Assembly: GCA_025667525.1 (NCBI GenBank)
Contig: CM046876.1
Coordinates: 533,622,038 to 533,686,037, forward strand
DNA length: 64,000 nt
Source: Glebionis coronaria
Taxonomy: Eukaryota; Streptophyta; Magnoliopsida; Asterales; Asteraceae
Direction: 5' to 3'
Shown here: piece after piece, positions 9,682 to 21,694 of the stretch
Layout: the number at the start of each line of letters is the position of its first letter
How positions within the stretch are numbered: the first letter of the stretch is position 1
Notes under the pieces: generated by a model
Told to the model about the DNA's origin: nothing
The model's database searches: none
What the model saw: the letters and a program-made list of their open reading frames with translations, nothing else
Position numbers and translations under genes: made by a program

Positions 9682-11367
9682 TTTCGAGACATGTTTTTAC
9701 ATTGAGTATTGGTTTGTTTCAAGACATGTTTTTACGTATTGGTTCAGAGAGATTTTTTGTTAATGGTGAATTTTGTTTATAATGTTAGATGGATGCCTGG
9801 TTTACTTTTTGATTATTGAGTTCAAACTAAATTACCGCTTGTTATTAATATTAGAGGAAAGCAACTCCTACGTGAACACATTATTTTTCATAGACCCGTG
9901 TTTCAGACATACCACTTGGTTGAGTTCAACCACTATTCCATTGCAGCTAGCTAGGTTCCACTGCGGATTTAAATAGAATAGTTGATAACAAAATAATCCT
10001 AGCATCCTTCTAGCGCCAGCTGATCCAGCAAACAAACCCATTGGTACAAGATTTTCTGAACTATGATGAACTAATTTACCGATGGAACCAATCTATATTA
10101 GTTAAATAATTTTTGTAAGGCTAGATACTTGAGCTTCGTGAGGTGAAAATATGTTATACTTTAAGTTGTTAGATGTTTAATACAGAAAATGTTTAGAAAA
10201 CGAGGAAGCCATTTATCATGAAACCATCGGTTGTGATGCTGCTCTTTGCAGAGCACACATTCTGTTTGTGCGTGACCATAAAAAGAAAAGAAAATTAACA
10301 CAAAAATCAGACTAAGCCATGTTTTGTGCGTGATGAGAGATTTAAGAACTGCTTTTTAAAATTTTAATGTGTCATTTTTGTCTTCGTCTGCTCGTTTTAG
10401 TTTATGAAGTCTTGTACTGTCATTATGATAGCATTATGATAAAATGGTAGGCTGTTCATTTGAAATAATAAAAAATGTGGTTATCTTTAACTGGAAAAGG
10501 TCTAAAGCCTAATTACAGTCCGCGACGTTCAGATCAGAGCTTGTCCAGAAGAAATCCCAAACTTGACTTGCAACTGGCTCTACTGAAGCTCCAATCCTGC
10601 TTAAAATGTTTATTGTTTGATGTCTGTCTTATTTTCAAGTCATATGTTTGTCTTCAAGTCACTTGATATAGTCCGGGTTTGTTCAGCAGTGGTCTATTGA
10701 TGCAATCTATCGTATTAGACATTAGTACTTGTGGATACTAGTGTTGCTTTTCCCTTGTCATCTTTCTGTGCTGGTCTGCGTCATAGCATTTTGGCAACCC
10801 GAATGCTGAGAATCTTTCTTTCTAGAATCTGTGTTAGTTTCTAGTTGTATGTTCTCACCAAGACACCCAATATGGCCAGTTTGTTCACCAGCGCTTGATT
10901 TCCAGCTTACACTGTGCATCATTCAGGCTAAGTTGGTGTAGTGGGTGCTGCCATGTGCATATTCTTTGTACTAGTTTCTGTGGTTCACATCTTAGCATTG
11001 GCCAAAGCAGTACTGTTTTTTTTCAAGCTATAATTTTCTATTAATTTGTATTTTGAAAAGAAATCTAATAGAATCCGATCATACTAAACCTCCAAAAGCT
11101 GCTTAATGAGACTGTCAATCTTTCTGAAACATCTTGTCTGCTGTGTATCATTGTCATGAAGCTGTGAGTATGATATCATCAACATATAACAACAAGTAAG
11201 CCGTGCCTGTAAATAAATAAAGATGAGTCGCAACGACTATGATGAAACCCAACACGAGTAATAAACGATGCAAATCACTAAAAAGCCTTACATATATAGT
11301 CTAAGCTAGGTAGTGATGGAGATCCAGTGTCTGATCCAACTTGATATCGGAGTCTTGCAGGGTTTTT
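9682..11367. other. SKP1 3' flank and unassigned sequence
   Basis: 9682-9930 and 10225-10275 are the duplicated 3' flank of the SKP1-like gene. 9932-10225 is present only in this arm. From about 10280 to 11367 I recognise no gene; open frames are short and without domains. Confidence 0.5.
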
Positions 11368-11980
11368 CTTCAGTATCTTACATTTACTAGACCAGATATC
11401 TCTTATGTTGCTCAGTAGGTTTGTCTTTACATGCATGATTCTCGGGAGTCTCATTTCTCGGCTCTTAAACGGATCTTGAGGTATTCAGAATACATCTTTG
11501 ATTGCTTATTCATACGCTGATTGGCTGGTTGTCCTGGTTACTGTGTTTTTTTGGCAACAACTTACTCTCATGTCCTCTAAACGTCAACAAACTATTTCTC
11601 GTTCCAGTGCAGAGGCAGAGTATCGCGGTGTTGCCAATGCTGTTGCTGAGACTTGTTGGTTACAGAACTTACTCCGTGAATTGCATACTCCTTTATTTTC
11701 CGCTACGCTTGTCTATTGCGATAACGTGAGTGTTGTGTATCTTTCTTGCAATCCGGTTCAGCATCAGCGTACAAAGCACATTGAGATTGACATACATTTT
11801 GTTCGTGATTTTGTTGCTGCTCGTCAGGTCTGTGTTCTCCATGTTCCTTCCCGCTATCAGTATGCGGATATTTTCACTAAAGGTCTGCCTTCTGCATTGT
11901 TTGAGGAGTTTCGTTCCAGTTTTAGCGTTCGGTGTCCACCCGCTCCAACTGCGGAAGTGTTATATGTGATTACGATGTGA
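11368..11980 (+). pseudogene. Copia RT-RNase H 3' fragment (Ale/Retrofit-like)
   Basis: The first part (11368-11480) encodes the end of the RT region (LQYLTFTRPDISYVAQ, then a stop, then VCLYMHDSRESHFSALKRI). After an internal deletion and frame change, 11498-11980 encodes RNase H: SKRQQTISRSSAEAEYRG, then TKHIEIDIHFVRD, then YADIFTKGLPSALF. The last motif and the ending RCPPAPTAEV resemble the Ale/Retrofit Copia lineage. RNase H would remove RNA from the RNA-DNA hybrid during reverse transcription. The region around the catalytic Asp (YADW) has lost sequence, and gag, protease and integrase are absent. This is a dead 5'-truncated remnant. Confidence 0.8.
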
Positions 11981-12140
11981 TTAGGTGTACATTTGTAATT
12001 GATCAACTTTCCATATATATGTATATTTAGATGAGCTATAAATGGGGTTGATAGTTATCCCTTAGACTATTATATATGTAAGGCATATCTCTATCAATAA
12101 CACACACTTAATTATCCCTTCTCATCGTATATGATTGAAT
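11958..12140 (+). repeat. Probable 3' LTR remnant of the Copia fragment
   Basis: It begins TGTTATATG directly at the end of the RNase H frame and has a TATA-like gctataaatgg near 12040. I cannot define the right edge. The rest up to the Gypsy element at 12232 is unassigned. Confidence 0.4.
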
Positions 12141-13480
12141 AAAACCCAAAGCATCACACAATCCAGCATACACAATCTGACCAACTTGATACCATTCTTT
12201 GACCTTTGGAATAAAAAAATCAGAACGAAACTGTAACACCCCATTTTGGTAAATGGAATGTCACGCGTGATTATGGCGTGTCATCAAAGCATACAAGGAT
12301 AAATGTATAAAACATCACATGACCATAAAGGAAATACCAGAATCAAACATCGGTACCCCAAAAGTAGAACTTATCACACACAAACATAAGTACTGTAAAT
12401 GAAAAGGACTAAACAATGTCCATGGAAATGAGTATCCAAGTATAAAGAATTGCATAAAGTAAAGAAGGCTAGGAAGCTTCTAATCCATATACACGCACGC
12501 TTAAAGTCTACGAGCATCCCTGAGTACCTGCCGTTTTGGGAACATGAAAAGGAAAACGGCTGAGCATAACGCTCAATGCACGAATATACAAGTAAAGCAT
12601 GAATAATATAAGCATATAAGCATGAAGCAGCGGAAAAGACTAAGTCCTGAATAACCTGGCATGTCTTAGTAAAACTGGTTTTATAGTTTGAAAAGCCTTA
12701 TGTTTATCTTATAAAAACTGTTTAACATGTTTACCATTAGCCAATATAGGTCATGAATTATCAACGTGCATGAATACTTGGAGGGGTGACCTCGTCATGC
12801 AAATTAAATGGGCTGCCTCTAATTTAATATACTGGTTTGGGTAGGAGGGATCAGCTCCTTGTGAAGGATGCAAAGCACACTCCACATTCACTTGAATAAT
12901 CTGCTGAAAACATGTAAACTAGGATTCACCCATACGCCCCACATGATAATAATAATAATATGGCCAAAAGCTGAAGGGACGCCACGAGATATCAGTCCTC
13001 GTGGTGGAGTCATAACACTGGTGCCTCCAGTGTTATGGTTATGGTACCTCCATAACTAGGTGAAACTGGTCCTGCATGTATATGGCTTTAGGTATCTAAA
13101 TAAACGTAAGCAATTCAAAAACATATAAAACATATACTGGGGAAAATAGTTGGCTGCATACGGAGAATCCTAATAAGGAAGAATGTCCATACTGAAAGGA
13201 CGGAGAATCCGTACCTTGTGTCCAGTGAACGAAGAAGACGAACGGAAGAGAGTCCTACTTTGGTAACACTAATGCTACATAAATACATACGTGTATAAGT
13301 ATCTGATTACTGAGTACGTAACTGGTTTTATATCATGTCTTAGCTTGTTTTATATGTTCATGTCATGTTTTACTGATTTAAGCTTTATACTGTGTTTATC
13401 ATGTATTCTGTCTATTCTGATTAAGTATTATTTGTATTTCTTGTATTATTATACTTATTGTGTAATAATAAGTAACTTTC

Positions 13481-13700
13481 TAAAAAATAGTAGGTTTCCT
13501 AAAATAGAAAGTTTCCAAAAATAGAAAGTTTCTAAAAATAGAAAGTTTCCAAAATAGAAAGTTTCCAAAAATAGAAAGTTTCCAAAAAATAGATTTTCTG
13601 CTTAAAATAGATAAGTTTCTAAAAATAGAAAGTTTCCATAAATAGATTAGCTGCCTTAATTAAATAAGTTTCTAAAAATAGAAAGTTTCCATAAATAAAA
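13481..13700. repeat. Minisatellite in Gypsy LTR
   Basis: A roughly 15-16-bp unit, aaaatagaaagtttcc, is repeated about ten times with variants. The other LTR has a shorter version at about 30686-30875, so the array has changed length since insertion. Confidence 0.8.
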
Positions 13701-14231
13701 ATAAACTGGATTATTAAGCTAATTATATAAGCTCAAGTGTTTACTGATAAATATTCTAAGTCATGTAATTAAATAGTATAGTTTATTAATTATTCCATGT
13801 AAATTAAATAAACTAAAGGTTAAAGTATTTAACTAAATATAACATGATTTAATTAAATAAAGGTAAAAATACTTAGATTAAAACATGTATTATTATCTAT
13901 TAATAATATAACCCCCTAAGTCATGTAATTAATTAATTAAAAGTCATGGTTTCAATAATTAATTAATTATATAGTCTAATTAAAATGATAAATACTTAGG
14001 TTAAAATTCATATATTAATAATAATATAAATAACCTAAGTCATGTATAAATTAAATTAATCATGTGTATGTTTTAATTAATTTAATTTAATCTTGTAAAA
14101 ATAATTAACCTTGTAAAAATAATTAACTTGCAAAAATGACCCATGAACCGAACCCGTGTTTTAATCTAAACATGTGTGAACCGGACCGGTTTTAACCCGT
14201 GAACCGGCAACCAAACACACCCCTAGCCTTG

Positions 14232-14503
14232 GCTAGCCGCCGGCTAGCAAAAGTTCCCACCGGCTAGCCGGTGGTTCCCCTTGCTGCCGCGGCATGGGGG
14301 TTCCCCCTGCTTTCTTTATTTAGCCACCGGCATAAGCCGGTGGTGGTTCTTGTTTTACCCGAGACCTAACCAAACACCAAACATACCCCGACCGAGGTCG
14401 GGGTTCCCTTTTCTCCTGCTGCCGAGACACACCACACCACACCGAGACCTTGAGGTCTCGGTTGGTGCGAAACATAACAAGCCGAGACCCCCTTGGGGCT
14501 CGG
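14232..14503. repeat. Chain of short perfect hairpins in Gypsy LTR
   Basis: Successive palindromes are: 14232-14248 (gctagccg arms); 14257-14274 (18-bp perfect, ccaccggct arms); 14296-14307 (ggggg/ccccc); 14324-14343 (ccaccggc arms, loop ataa); 14386-14403 (ccccgacc arms); 14441-14462 (accgagacct arms, loop tg); and 14482-14503 (ccgag/ctcgg arms, imperfect). The stretch is GC-rich within an AT-rich LTR. The other LTR keeps it at about 31420-31695 with a few substitutions. Confidence 0.85.
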
Positions 14504-15276
14504 TTCCTTGCGTCGGCCACAACAAACACCCCTTAACCATGATTTATTTTACCCCCATGTTTAATTACATGATGATTAACTTGTTTTTAAACCATTCATG
14601 ATTTCATGTGATCAATTAATCAAAACAATACAAAGAAAATGGTTTTAGGGTTTACCGATTACGTGAATCAAAGGAGAACGAACACACTAACACCCTTGCA
14701 ATAAATCAATCACAATAATCAACCAACACACCCTTGGTGTGTGTTTGTACCCGGCGGCCAAGGAGAGGAGAAAGAGAGATTAGGGTTTTGATCTTTTCTC
14801 ATATTTTGTTATTATGAAAATAATGTTTTCCCAAATTCTTGTTTTAGTAAAATTGCATGGGCTTGACCCTTTTCTTAAGTTCTAGCCGCGGGTAGGATGG
14901 GGCCCACAAGGGTAACCCATAGTTTTCTCGTGTCTAATATTATACTTGTTCTCGTGTTTGTGTTTTACGTGATTAAAATAGTTATCGTTCGTGTCTTATT
15001 ATATTTATTCATGATCTTAATAAATATACATAAATACGTAATACTAAGCTTGTGATTATTTACGTTCATGATTTCATGTTCGTATGTTCGTGATTATAAT
15101 TGTTATTGAAATAATTATCGTGTCTTAATACGTATTAAATACTTATCGTGTTACAACACGTACGTAATACTTGTAATTCTTGTTCGTGAAACGTAAACGT
15201 GCTAAAAAGGAAAGTTCTAATCATGTACGTACGATCATAAGGGTACTATTCATGGTAAAAGCATGCGGGTTTTACA

Positions 15277-15292
15277 ACTCTTCCCCCCTAAA
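15277..15292 (-). other. Polypurine tract of Gypsy element
   Basis: On the minus strand it reads as an A/G-rich run with gggggg ending gaagagt, directly beside the 3' LTR start. This is the expected primer for plus-strand DNA synthesis. Confidence 0.75.
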
Positions 15293-15312
15293 AAGAATAA
15301 TTCGTCCCCGAA

Positions 15313-16708
15313 TTAAGATAAAGTAAACTGGAAAAGAAGAACATACCCGAATTCAAATATGAAATGAGGGTAAGAAGCCCGGATAGACTCCTCTGTTTCC
15401 CAAGTGGCTTCCCGCTCGGTATGATCCCTCCAAAGGATTTTGACGAATGGAATCGTCTTCCTTCTCATGACTCGTTCTTGTCTGTCAAGAACTCGTTCGG
15501 GTTCTTCTATGAAAGTGGGATCTTCACGAATCTGTTCCAGTGGATACTGAACCATGTGAAGGGGATGATACTTGTACCCTCTGAGTAAGGACACATGGAA
15601 AACATCGTGAACATGAGAAAGTTGCGGAGGTAACGCTAAACGGTAAGATACTTCACCGACTCGTTCAATGACATCAAACGGTCCGATGAATCGAGGACTG
15701 AGATTCGTTTTGATTCCAAAACGTCTAACACCACGTGCCGACGAAACCTTAAGGAAAACGTGATCTTCGACGTTAAAATGTAAGTCCCTACGATGCTTGT
15801 CTGCATAACTCTTCTAACGTTACCGTGCTTCTTGCAGTTTCTGCTTAGCTACTACGACCTTCTAATTAGTCAACTCTATCATTTCTGGTCCTTCAAGTGT
15901 TCGCTCACCAACCTGATCCCAGCAAATTGGGGCGCGACACTTTCTGCCATACAACATCTCGAAAGGAGCACACTTGATACTTGCGTGCCAACTGTTGTTG
16001 TATGCAAACTCCACCAAACAGATATAATCGTCCCAATCACCCGTCCATTCCAATGCACATGACCTCAACATGTCTTCCAATGTCTGAATCGTTCGCTCTG
16101 ACTGTCCGTCTGTTTGAGGATGAAAAGCCGTGTTAAGCTTAAGTTGTGTACCCCAAGCTTTCTGCAGACTTCTCCAGAATCGCGAAGTGAACCGAGGGTC
16201 TCTGTCTGAGACGATGCTGGATGAAGCACCATGAAGTCTCATGATCTCCTTCCTAAGTATCGGCGAGTTTACTAACAGAATCTTCCTTGTGGATCGGTAA
16301 GAAATGAGCTGATTTGGTAAGTTGATCAACGATAACCCAAATTGCATCGTGCTTCTTCTTTATCGGCGGAAGACCAGTAACAAAATCCATGGTGATCTTG
16401 TCCCACTTCCACTCTGGAATATCTAACGGTTGAAGAAGACCGCCAGATCGCTGATGCTCGATCTTAACCTGCTGGCAGGTAAGACATTTGGAGACGTAGG
16501 TTGCAACATCCTGTTTCATACCACTCCACCAAAAGTACTGCTTGATGTCATGATACATCTTGGTCGAACCAGGATGGATAGAGAATGGGGAGCTATGAGC
16601 CTCAGCTAACAATGCTTCCCGGAGTTCTTGATCGTCAGGAACACAAAGTCTCGTGCCCTGCCATAAGATACCGTCTGCGTCTGCTCGGAATTCTGTCTGC
16701 TTCTCCAA
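15313..16708 (-). pseudogene. Gypsy integrase with chromodomain-like C terminus, frameshifted
   Basis: 16708-16253 encodes the end of the RNase H-integrase linker, a zinc-binding region (MYHDIKQYFWWSGMK, then CLTCQQVK) and the first integrase core motif (WDKITMDFVTGLPP). A frameshift near 16260-16350 moves the rest to another frame. That part (16347-15862) has VSDRDPRFTSRFW with the second Asp and NTAFHPQTDGQSERTIQTLE with the Glu. Stops near 15840 interrupt the linker. 15594-15313 then encodes HMVQYPLEQIRED and a chromodomain-like end (KILWRDHTEREATWETEE). The chromodomain is known to guide chromovirus integration to marked chromatin. D, D and E are all visible, but the frame is broken. Confidence 0.88.
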
Positions 16709-16744
16709 ATTCTGAATTATCGCCCAGATTTCACCATCATCCTT

Positions 16745-18060
16745 CTAAGCTTCCTTGATCTTAGAGAGTAACTCGGGTTCTACTCTAAGATTAGCCCAGT
16801 AACCGTGCTGTCCATGTACCATGATCTCTATGTCTAATCGCTCCAAGTCTGTTATAATTTCCTCCTCAATTTTAATGCCGTTGATCATTCCGGACTTTCT
16901 GCTAAGTGCATCTACCACTACATTCGCCTTGCCGGGATGATACTGCAGATTAATGTCATAATCCTTCAACAACTCTAACCATCTCCTATGTCTCACGTTC
17001 AATTCACGTTGAGTGAAGATATACTTCAAGCTCTTGTGGTCCGTGAAAATGTCACATGATTCTCCATACAAGTAGTGCCTCCATATCTTCAAAGCAAACA
17101 CTACTGCTGCAAGTTCCAAGTCATGCGTAGGGTAATTTTTCTCATAAGGCTTAAGCTGCCGTGAAGCGTACGCGATCACTTTCCCATGTTGCATGAGAAC
17201 ACAACCAAGTCCCTTCCCCGATGCATCACTGTAGATCTGAAATCCACCTGTACCAGATGGGAGAGTAAGAATCGGTGCAGATACTAACTTCTGCTTTAGG
17301 TCTTCAAAGCTCTTCTCTCGTTCTTCAGTCCAGACGAATTTCTCCCCTTTTCGCATCAGTTTGGTCAATGGTAGTGCTAAGCGGGAAAAGTTCTCCACGA
17401 ACCTACGGTAATAACCAGCTAAGCCTAGGAAACTGCGGACTTCAGTCGCTGATGTCGGCCGTGGCCACTTGGTAATAGCCTCAACCTTTGCTGGATCCAT
17501 GGTGATTCCTTCTGCTGATACAGTGTGACCTAAGAATGCCACCTTGTCTAACCAGAACTCACACTTGGAGAATTTAGCATACAACTGCTTCTGGCGAAGA
17601 ATCTGTAGTACTGTACGAAGATGGTCTTCGTGTTCCTCCTTGGACTTAGAGAATATCAGGATGTCTTCAATGAAGACAATGACGAACTTGTCCAGAAATT
17701 CATGGAAGATTCTGTTCATCAAGTCCATGAACACTGCTGGAGCATTGGTAAGGCCAAATGGCATGACTACAAATTCGTAGTGGCCATAGCGTGTACGGAA
17801 AGCAGTCTTGGCGATGTCCTGCTCCTTGACCCGTAGCTGATGATAGCCCGACCTTAGATCAATCTTGGAGAAATGTTTGGCCCTTTGGAGTTGGTCAAAC
17901 AGATCGTCAATACGTGGTAGTGGATACCTATTCCTGATGGTAATTTGAGCTCGCGATAATCTATGCAAAGACGCATAGTGCCGTCCTTCTTCTTGAAGAA
18001 TAAGACCGGTGCGCCCCATGGAGATGCGCTCGGTCGAATAAAGCCTCGTTCCAGAAGTTC
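16745..18060 (-). pseudogene. Gypsy reverse transcriptase-RNase H, broken
   Basis: The main open part (18019-16745) covers RT motifs [34 protein letters not shown] and the active-site block [14 protein letters not shown]. It continues into RNase H ([38 protein letters not shown]). The active-site pair that is normally D-D reads E-D here, a loss of the first catalytic Asp. The start of RT (18060-17940: [20 protein letters not shown]) lies in another frame because of a small indel near 17940. In-frame stops occur at 18061 and at 16745, the latter separating RT-RNase H from integrase in the same frame. The polymerase as read is not functional. Confidence 0.9.
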
Positions 18061-18962
18061 TTACAGTTGATCCTTCAGCTCCTTCAACTCTATGGGAGCC
18101 ATGCGATAAGGAGCCTTGGAAATCGGCTCAGCTCCTGGGATGAGCTCGATATTAAATTCTACTTCACGTGCAGGTGGTATGCCCGGAAGTTCTTCTGGAA
18201 ATACATCTGAAAATTCTGACACTATCGGCTGATCCTGAATTGATGGGGATTGAACATCCATGTCATGAACAGTAGCTAGATAACCCACACAACCATGTGA
18301 AAGTAATACACGTGCTTGCAGGGTTGATATGATTTGTACAGACCTCCCGGGTACGAACCCGTTGTGAACGTACTCTGGTGCATTAACATCACCGAAGATG
18401 ACTCGATATGATTTGCATTCTATGGTAGCATGATGCTTGGATAGCCAATCCATGCCCAAAATCATGTCAAAATCATTCATGTCCAGCGGAAGTGCGTCAA
18501 CAGGACGAACCTTGTCATCGAATTCTAGGGGAAGGCTCTTGTATACATGAGTTATGCGTACAGAGTCTCTCAAAGGCGTAGAAATATTCAGTATATTCTC
18601 TAGTGGCATGGGGAGTATCCTAACATTCTTGGCATAAGCAGTAGAAATGACCGAGTGAGTAGCACCCGTGTCAAACAGAATACATGCAGCTTGACCATAC
18701 ATATACAAGATTCCGGTGATGGTACCTGTAGACTTGTTGGCCTGATCGCGAGATGTCGTGTAAACGCGTCCACTAGTAGGAGGCGGCTTGGTATCAACAT
18801 GTCTCGATGTACCCTCCATCTCGCCCTTGCGGCAATCCTTCATGCGATGGTCAGGAAGACCACACTTGTAGCATGCGTCGCTGTCGTGGCGACATGGCCC
18901 TGGGTGCCTATAGTGGCAAGTAGAGAAAAGAGGACGAGTATATCCTCCAGCAGGTGTCCTGA
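18061..18962 (-). pseudogene. Gypsy nucleocapsid zinc knuckle and aspartic protease
   Basis: The frame begins after an intron-like gap and carries a CCHC knuckle (CYKCGLPDHRMKDC). It continues into a retroviral-type aspartic protease with ILFDTGATHSVIS as the active-site block and MILGMDWLSKHHA downstream. The C-terminal part leads towards RT (FSDVFPEELPGIPPAREVEF) and ends at a stop just where RT should continue (KELKDQL, then stop). Protease would cleave the Gag-Pol polyprotein in the particle. Local coding is good, but the link to RT is lost by a nonsense mutation. Confidence 0.88.
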
Positions 18963-19047
18963 CTGGCTGAGAGCGTGATAAAAACAATATGCATGTGACA
19001 TGATAATAGGTACAAAGGACAATGCATATAATCGTAAGATTTAATAC
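18963..19047 (-). other. Intron-like gap in Gypsy gag (85 bp)
   Basis: On the minus strand this AT-rich stretch starts gtatt and ends gccag. Removing it joins SQPNRLAIT to VRTPAGGYTRP in one open frame leading into the zinc knuckle. It looks like a spliceosomal intron. Chance sequence drift is the alternative. Confidence 0.45.
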
Positions 19048-19804
19048 CAGTGATAGCTAGACGGTTAGGCTGTGAACCTCTCTGGTTCTGGTCCCTCCCG
19101 TTACCATGATTCCTGGTAGAAGATTTGCTAACGTGTCAGAATTTAGAATTATAACATGTAATCATAAGAAAAATGAGTAAGTATAAGGAACTGCTGCTGT
19201 TGGAGTGTCCAACGTTGTTACGGTAATTATCATTACCGCCACGCCTATCCGTAGCAGAACGGTCGTGAGTCTGACTGTTTCCCTTGGGCTGATTAGGATG
19301 TTGCTGAGTAGCCGGCTAAGACCGGTCCCCAGTCTTCTGCCTGGAAGATACAGTTTAAAGAGATGAAATATTGACATATACTGGAAGAATACGAATTGGT
19401 CACCGTTTGAATACGAATGTTTATCTCTTATCGGGTCTTTCTGCTTCTCCGAACTCATCTCTTTCCTGCAGCATCTCCAGCTTACGTGCTGCATCGGCCA
19501 CTTGTGCTACCGTGTTTAACGGAGCACCTTCTAAGTTATTGGCAATCATTGGAGAAAGGGCCCAACGAAAATGTTGTGCCTGCTCTTCAGCAGTGCCCGC
19601 GGCTGCTCCCAGGACACCAACGAACCGAAGGAAACGCTGCATGAAATCATTGCTATTTTCTTCAGGTCGCTGGCTAATAGTGTAGTATTCACTCATGAGC
19701 CTATTCCTTCCTTCCGTGGAAAAAATGCGAGGTGGGGGAGGATAGTCCTGCAAGTCTGCATTGGCAGCCGCAACCATCTCCCAGATATTGTGTGTGTTTG
19801 CCAT
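19048..19804 (-). pseudogene. Gypsy gag, short and fragmented
   Basis: 19804-19421 encodes a Gag-core-like segment (FMQRFLRFVGVLGAAAGTAE, then EEQAQHFRWALSPMIANN). It starts at MANTHNIWEM and lacks the usual longer N-terminal part. Further gag sequence (HPNQPKGNSQTHDRSATDRR) follows in another frame at about 19330-19200 and again at about 19110-19048 (NHGNGRDQNQRGSQPNRL). These islands are separated by AT-rich gaps ending in cag on the coding strand. Gag would form the particle shell. Either gag has decayed by indels or the gaps are introns. Confidence 0.7.
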
Positions 19805-20231
19805 CTGACAGTATAACATAAAATACATGATTAAACTGATTAAAACATAAATTATATACATGAATTTTTTTATGCCAATAAATCATGAGAATATGCAGGA
19901 AAAACTAGTACATGTATGCATGATGCAGTTTTATGGAAACTTTTGTATGCGCGAGAGTGAACGCCTATGGTCAGTTCACTCAAAACAAAAGACATGGCGA
20001 GGGGACGCCAATGGGTCGGCCCCAAATTTAAAAGTTTCGATAAAACACATGCGACTAAATAGGGCCAGTCCTGTACCAACCATTACTTAGTCATAAACCT
20101 GCGACAGTGACATATATATGTATGCATGAAAATGATGAATGCATGAAAACCGACTGTCAGTTCTAGGAAGACCATACAGACTATCCACTAATCACATGTC
20201 GTGTTTTGAGAGCCTACAGATCGAAGCCTTG

Positions 20232-20243
20232 GCTCTGATACCA
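20232..20243 (-). other. Primer-binding site of Gypsy element
   Basis: On the minus strand it reads tggtatcagagc, complementary to the 3' end of initiator tRNA-Met, four bases after the 5' LTR end. Confidence 0.85.
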
Positions 20244-20422
20244 TAATTGTAACACCCCATTTTGGTAAATGGAATGTCACGTGTGATTATGGCGTGTCAT
20301 CAAAGAATACAAGGATAAATGTATAAAATATCACATGACCATAAAGGAAATACCGGAATCAAACATCGGTACCCCAAAAGTAGAACTCATCACACACAAA
20401 CATAAGTACTGTAAATGAAAAG

Positions 20423-21694
20423 TGTAGAAACTAGAAGGGGGGGTTGAATAGTTTCTTATATTTACTTGTTAAAATATGGTTTCCAAAAATCCTTTTTCAA
20501 AAACTTAGGCTTGAGGAAATATGTGAAATCTTCTTATGCACAATATGAACAATGATAGTGTAGCTAAACTAATACTAACAAAAATATAGCCACAAAGAAT
20601 AAAGAATGATAGTGTAGCTAATCTAATACTAACACATGTATATGCAAAAAAGAATAAAGAATATAAAGAGTTAAGGGTAAAGAAAGATCAAACCGAACAC
20701 CAAGGATTTATAGTGGTTCGGCAACGAAGCTCACTCCTCGTTCCTACTCCACTCCTCGAGTACTCCTTACTCGAGAGTTCACTACACAACAAGCTCCTTA
20801 TGGTGGAGAAAACCGTACACGTCGCTTAACCAATTTCCGACTCTAAGCTAAAAGTCGAGCCCTAATCGTAGCTAGGACCAATCTACACTACTATACTTAG
20901 TACATACACAACTTCCAAATAGACACAACTACTTGGATCTTCACAACTATGACACAACTACACGTATATAAAATTTGATCTTCAATGGATCTTTGGTGGT
21001 GGACTCAACACTTCACTAGGATAGTGTTCTTCTCTTTGCACTTGGAGAGGAAGGGATGGAAGAACAAGATTCACTTCTTAAACAAGTAATAATCAAACAA
21101 ATGATCAAAGATTTGAGTGATTAAAGAAGGGGTTTGAATATGGAAATAAATGTGCAAAAGAGGTGAGGTGAAAAGCTGAGAATGGTCCACTATTTAAAGG
21201 ATAAAGGAGCCAACGGCTATATCTGCCCGCGGTACCTTATCACAGCCCGCGGTACCTTATCGATAAGGTACCGCCTAGGCGCTAAGGTACCGCCGGACTA
21301 GACTCCGCTCCTTTTTGTCCTTTAGTGGTGGAGGTCTTATCTGGGTATAAAAAATATCCTGAAAGGATATTCTTAACAGAATAAGAATATGCCATTTTCA
21401 AATTTCAAATAATTAATTTAATAAAACATTTTCTTAAAAATAAAGTTTAATAAAAACTTGTCACATTTAATAAAAAGTGAGTTTTAAGAAAAGATTAAAT
21501 CACTTGATCACTTGATTAAGGTTAGTACTTGTTTATCCATACCTTAAGTGAAAATGGGTAAAATGAAAAATACTTGAACTCAAGAATTCGTTTTTCGTTG
21601 TTTTCGTAAATGCTTGTTTTTACATATTGTCGTAATCAAAACCAAGCGAGACCGAAAAATGCAAGTAACGTTTTTAGTCATTATTGTATTAACA
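20423..21694 (-). repeat. 3' LTR of SIRE-like Copia
   Basis: On the minus strand it starts TGTTAATACAATAATGAC and ends CTAGTTTCTACA. A TATA-like tttaaatag (minus strand) lies at about 21190-21199. Four copies of a ggtacc/cttatc palindromic motif lie just upstream of it in transcription order (21226-21294). Confidence 0.9.
21226..21294. promoter_or_regulatory. Palindromic repeat cluster in Copia LTR U3
   Basis: Forward copies (ccgcggtaccttat core) are at 21226-21240 and 21246-21261. Reverse copies (ataaggtaccgc core) are at 21262-21274 and 21282-21294. The cluster is about 30-100 bases upstream of the TATA-like box on the transcribed strand. The other LTR keeps it at 29151-29219. Sireviruses are known to carry clustered palindromes in their LTR regulatory region; equivalence here is inferred. 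Confidence 0.65.

Larger units (their letters stand above)
4491..10275 (+). repeat. Inverted segmental duplication, arm A
   Basis: Parts of this interval match the reverse complement of 32512-39217 in the same order. The protease 3' flank (4491-4700 and 5365-5460) matches 38885-39217. The SKP1 5' flank (about 7025-7316) matches 34249-34470 and 33457-33510. SKP1 exon 1, intron and exon 2 match 32835-33456, and the 3' flank (9682-9930 and 10225-10275) matches 32512-32834. Between the matching blocks each arm has its own insertions. About 270 bases at 9932-10225 are present only in this arm. Confidence 0.85.
12232..15276 (-). repeat. 3' LTR of Gypsy element (3045 bp)
   Basis: Plus-strand ends are TGTAACACCCCATTTT and GGGTTTTACA. 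The copy is uninterrupted and still shows the empty target of the nested Copia (aaaag at 12403-12407, followed by gactaaac). It contains a minisatellite (13481-13700) and a chain of hairpins (14232-14503). Short open frames inside are not supported as genes. Confidence 0.9.

Noticed and set aside
14281..14601. Open frames through the hairpin region of the Gypsy LTR
   Set aside because: They are products of GC-rich palindromes, occur on both strands, and lie inside an LTR.
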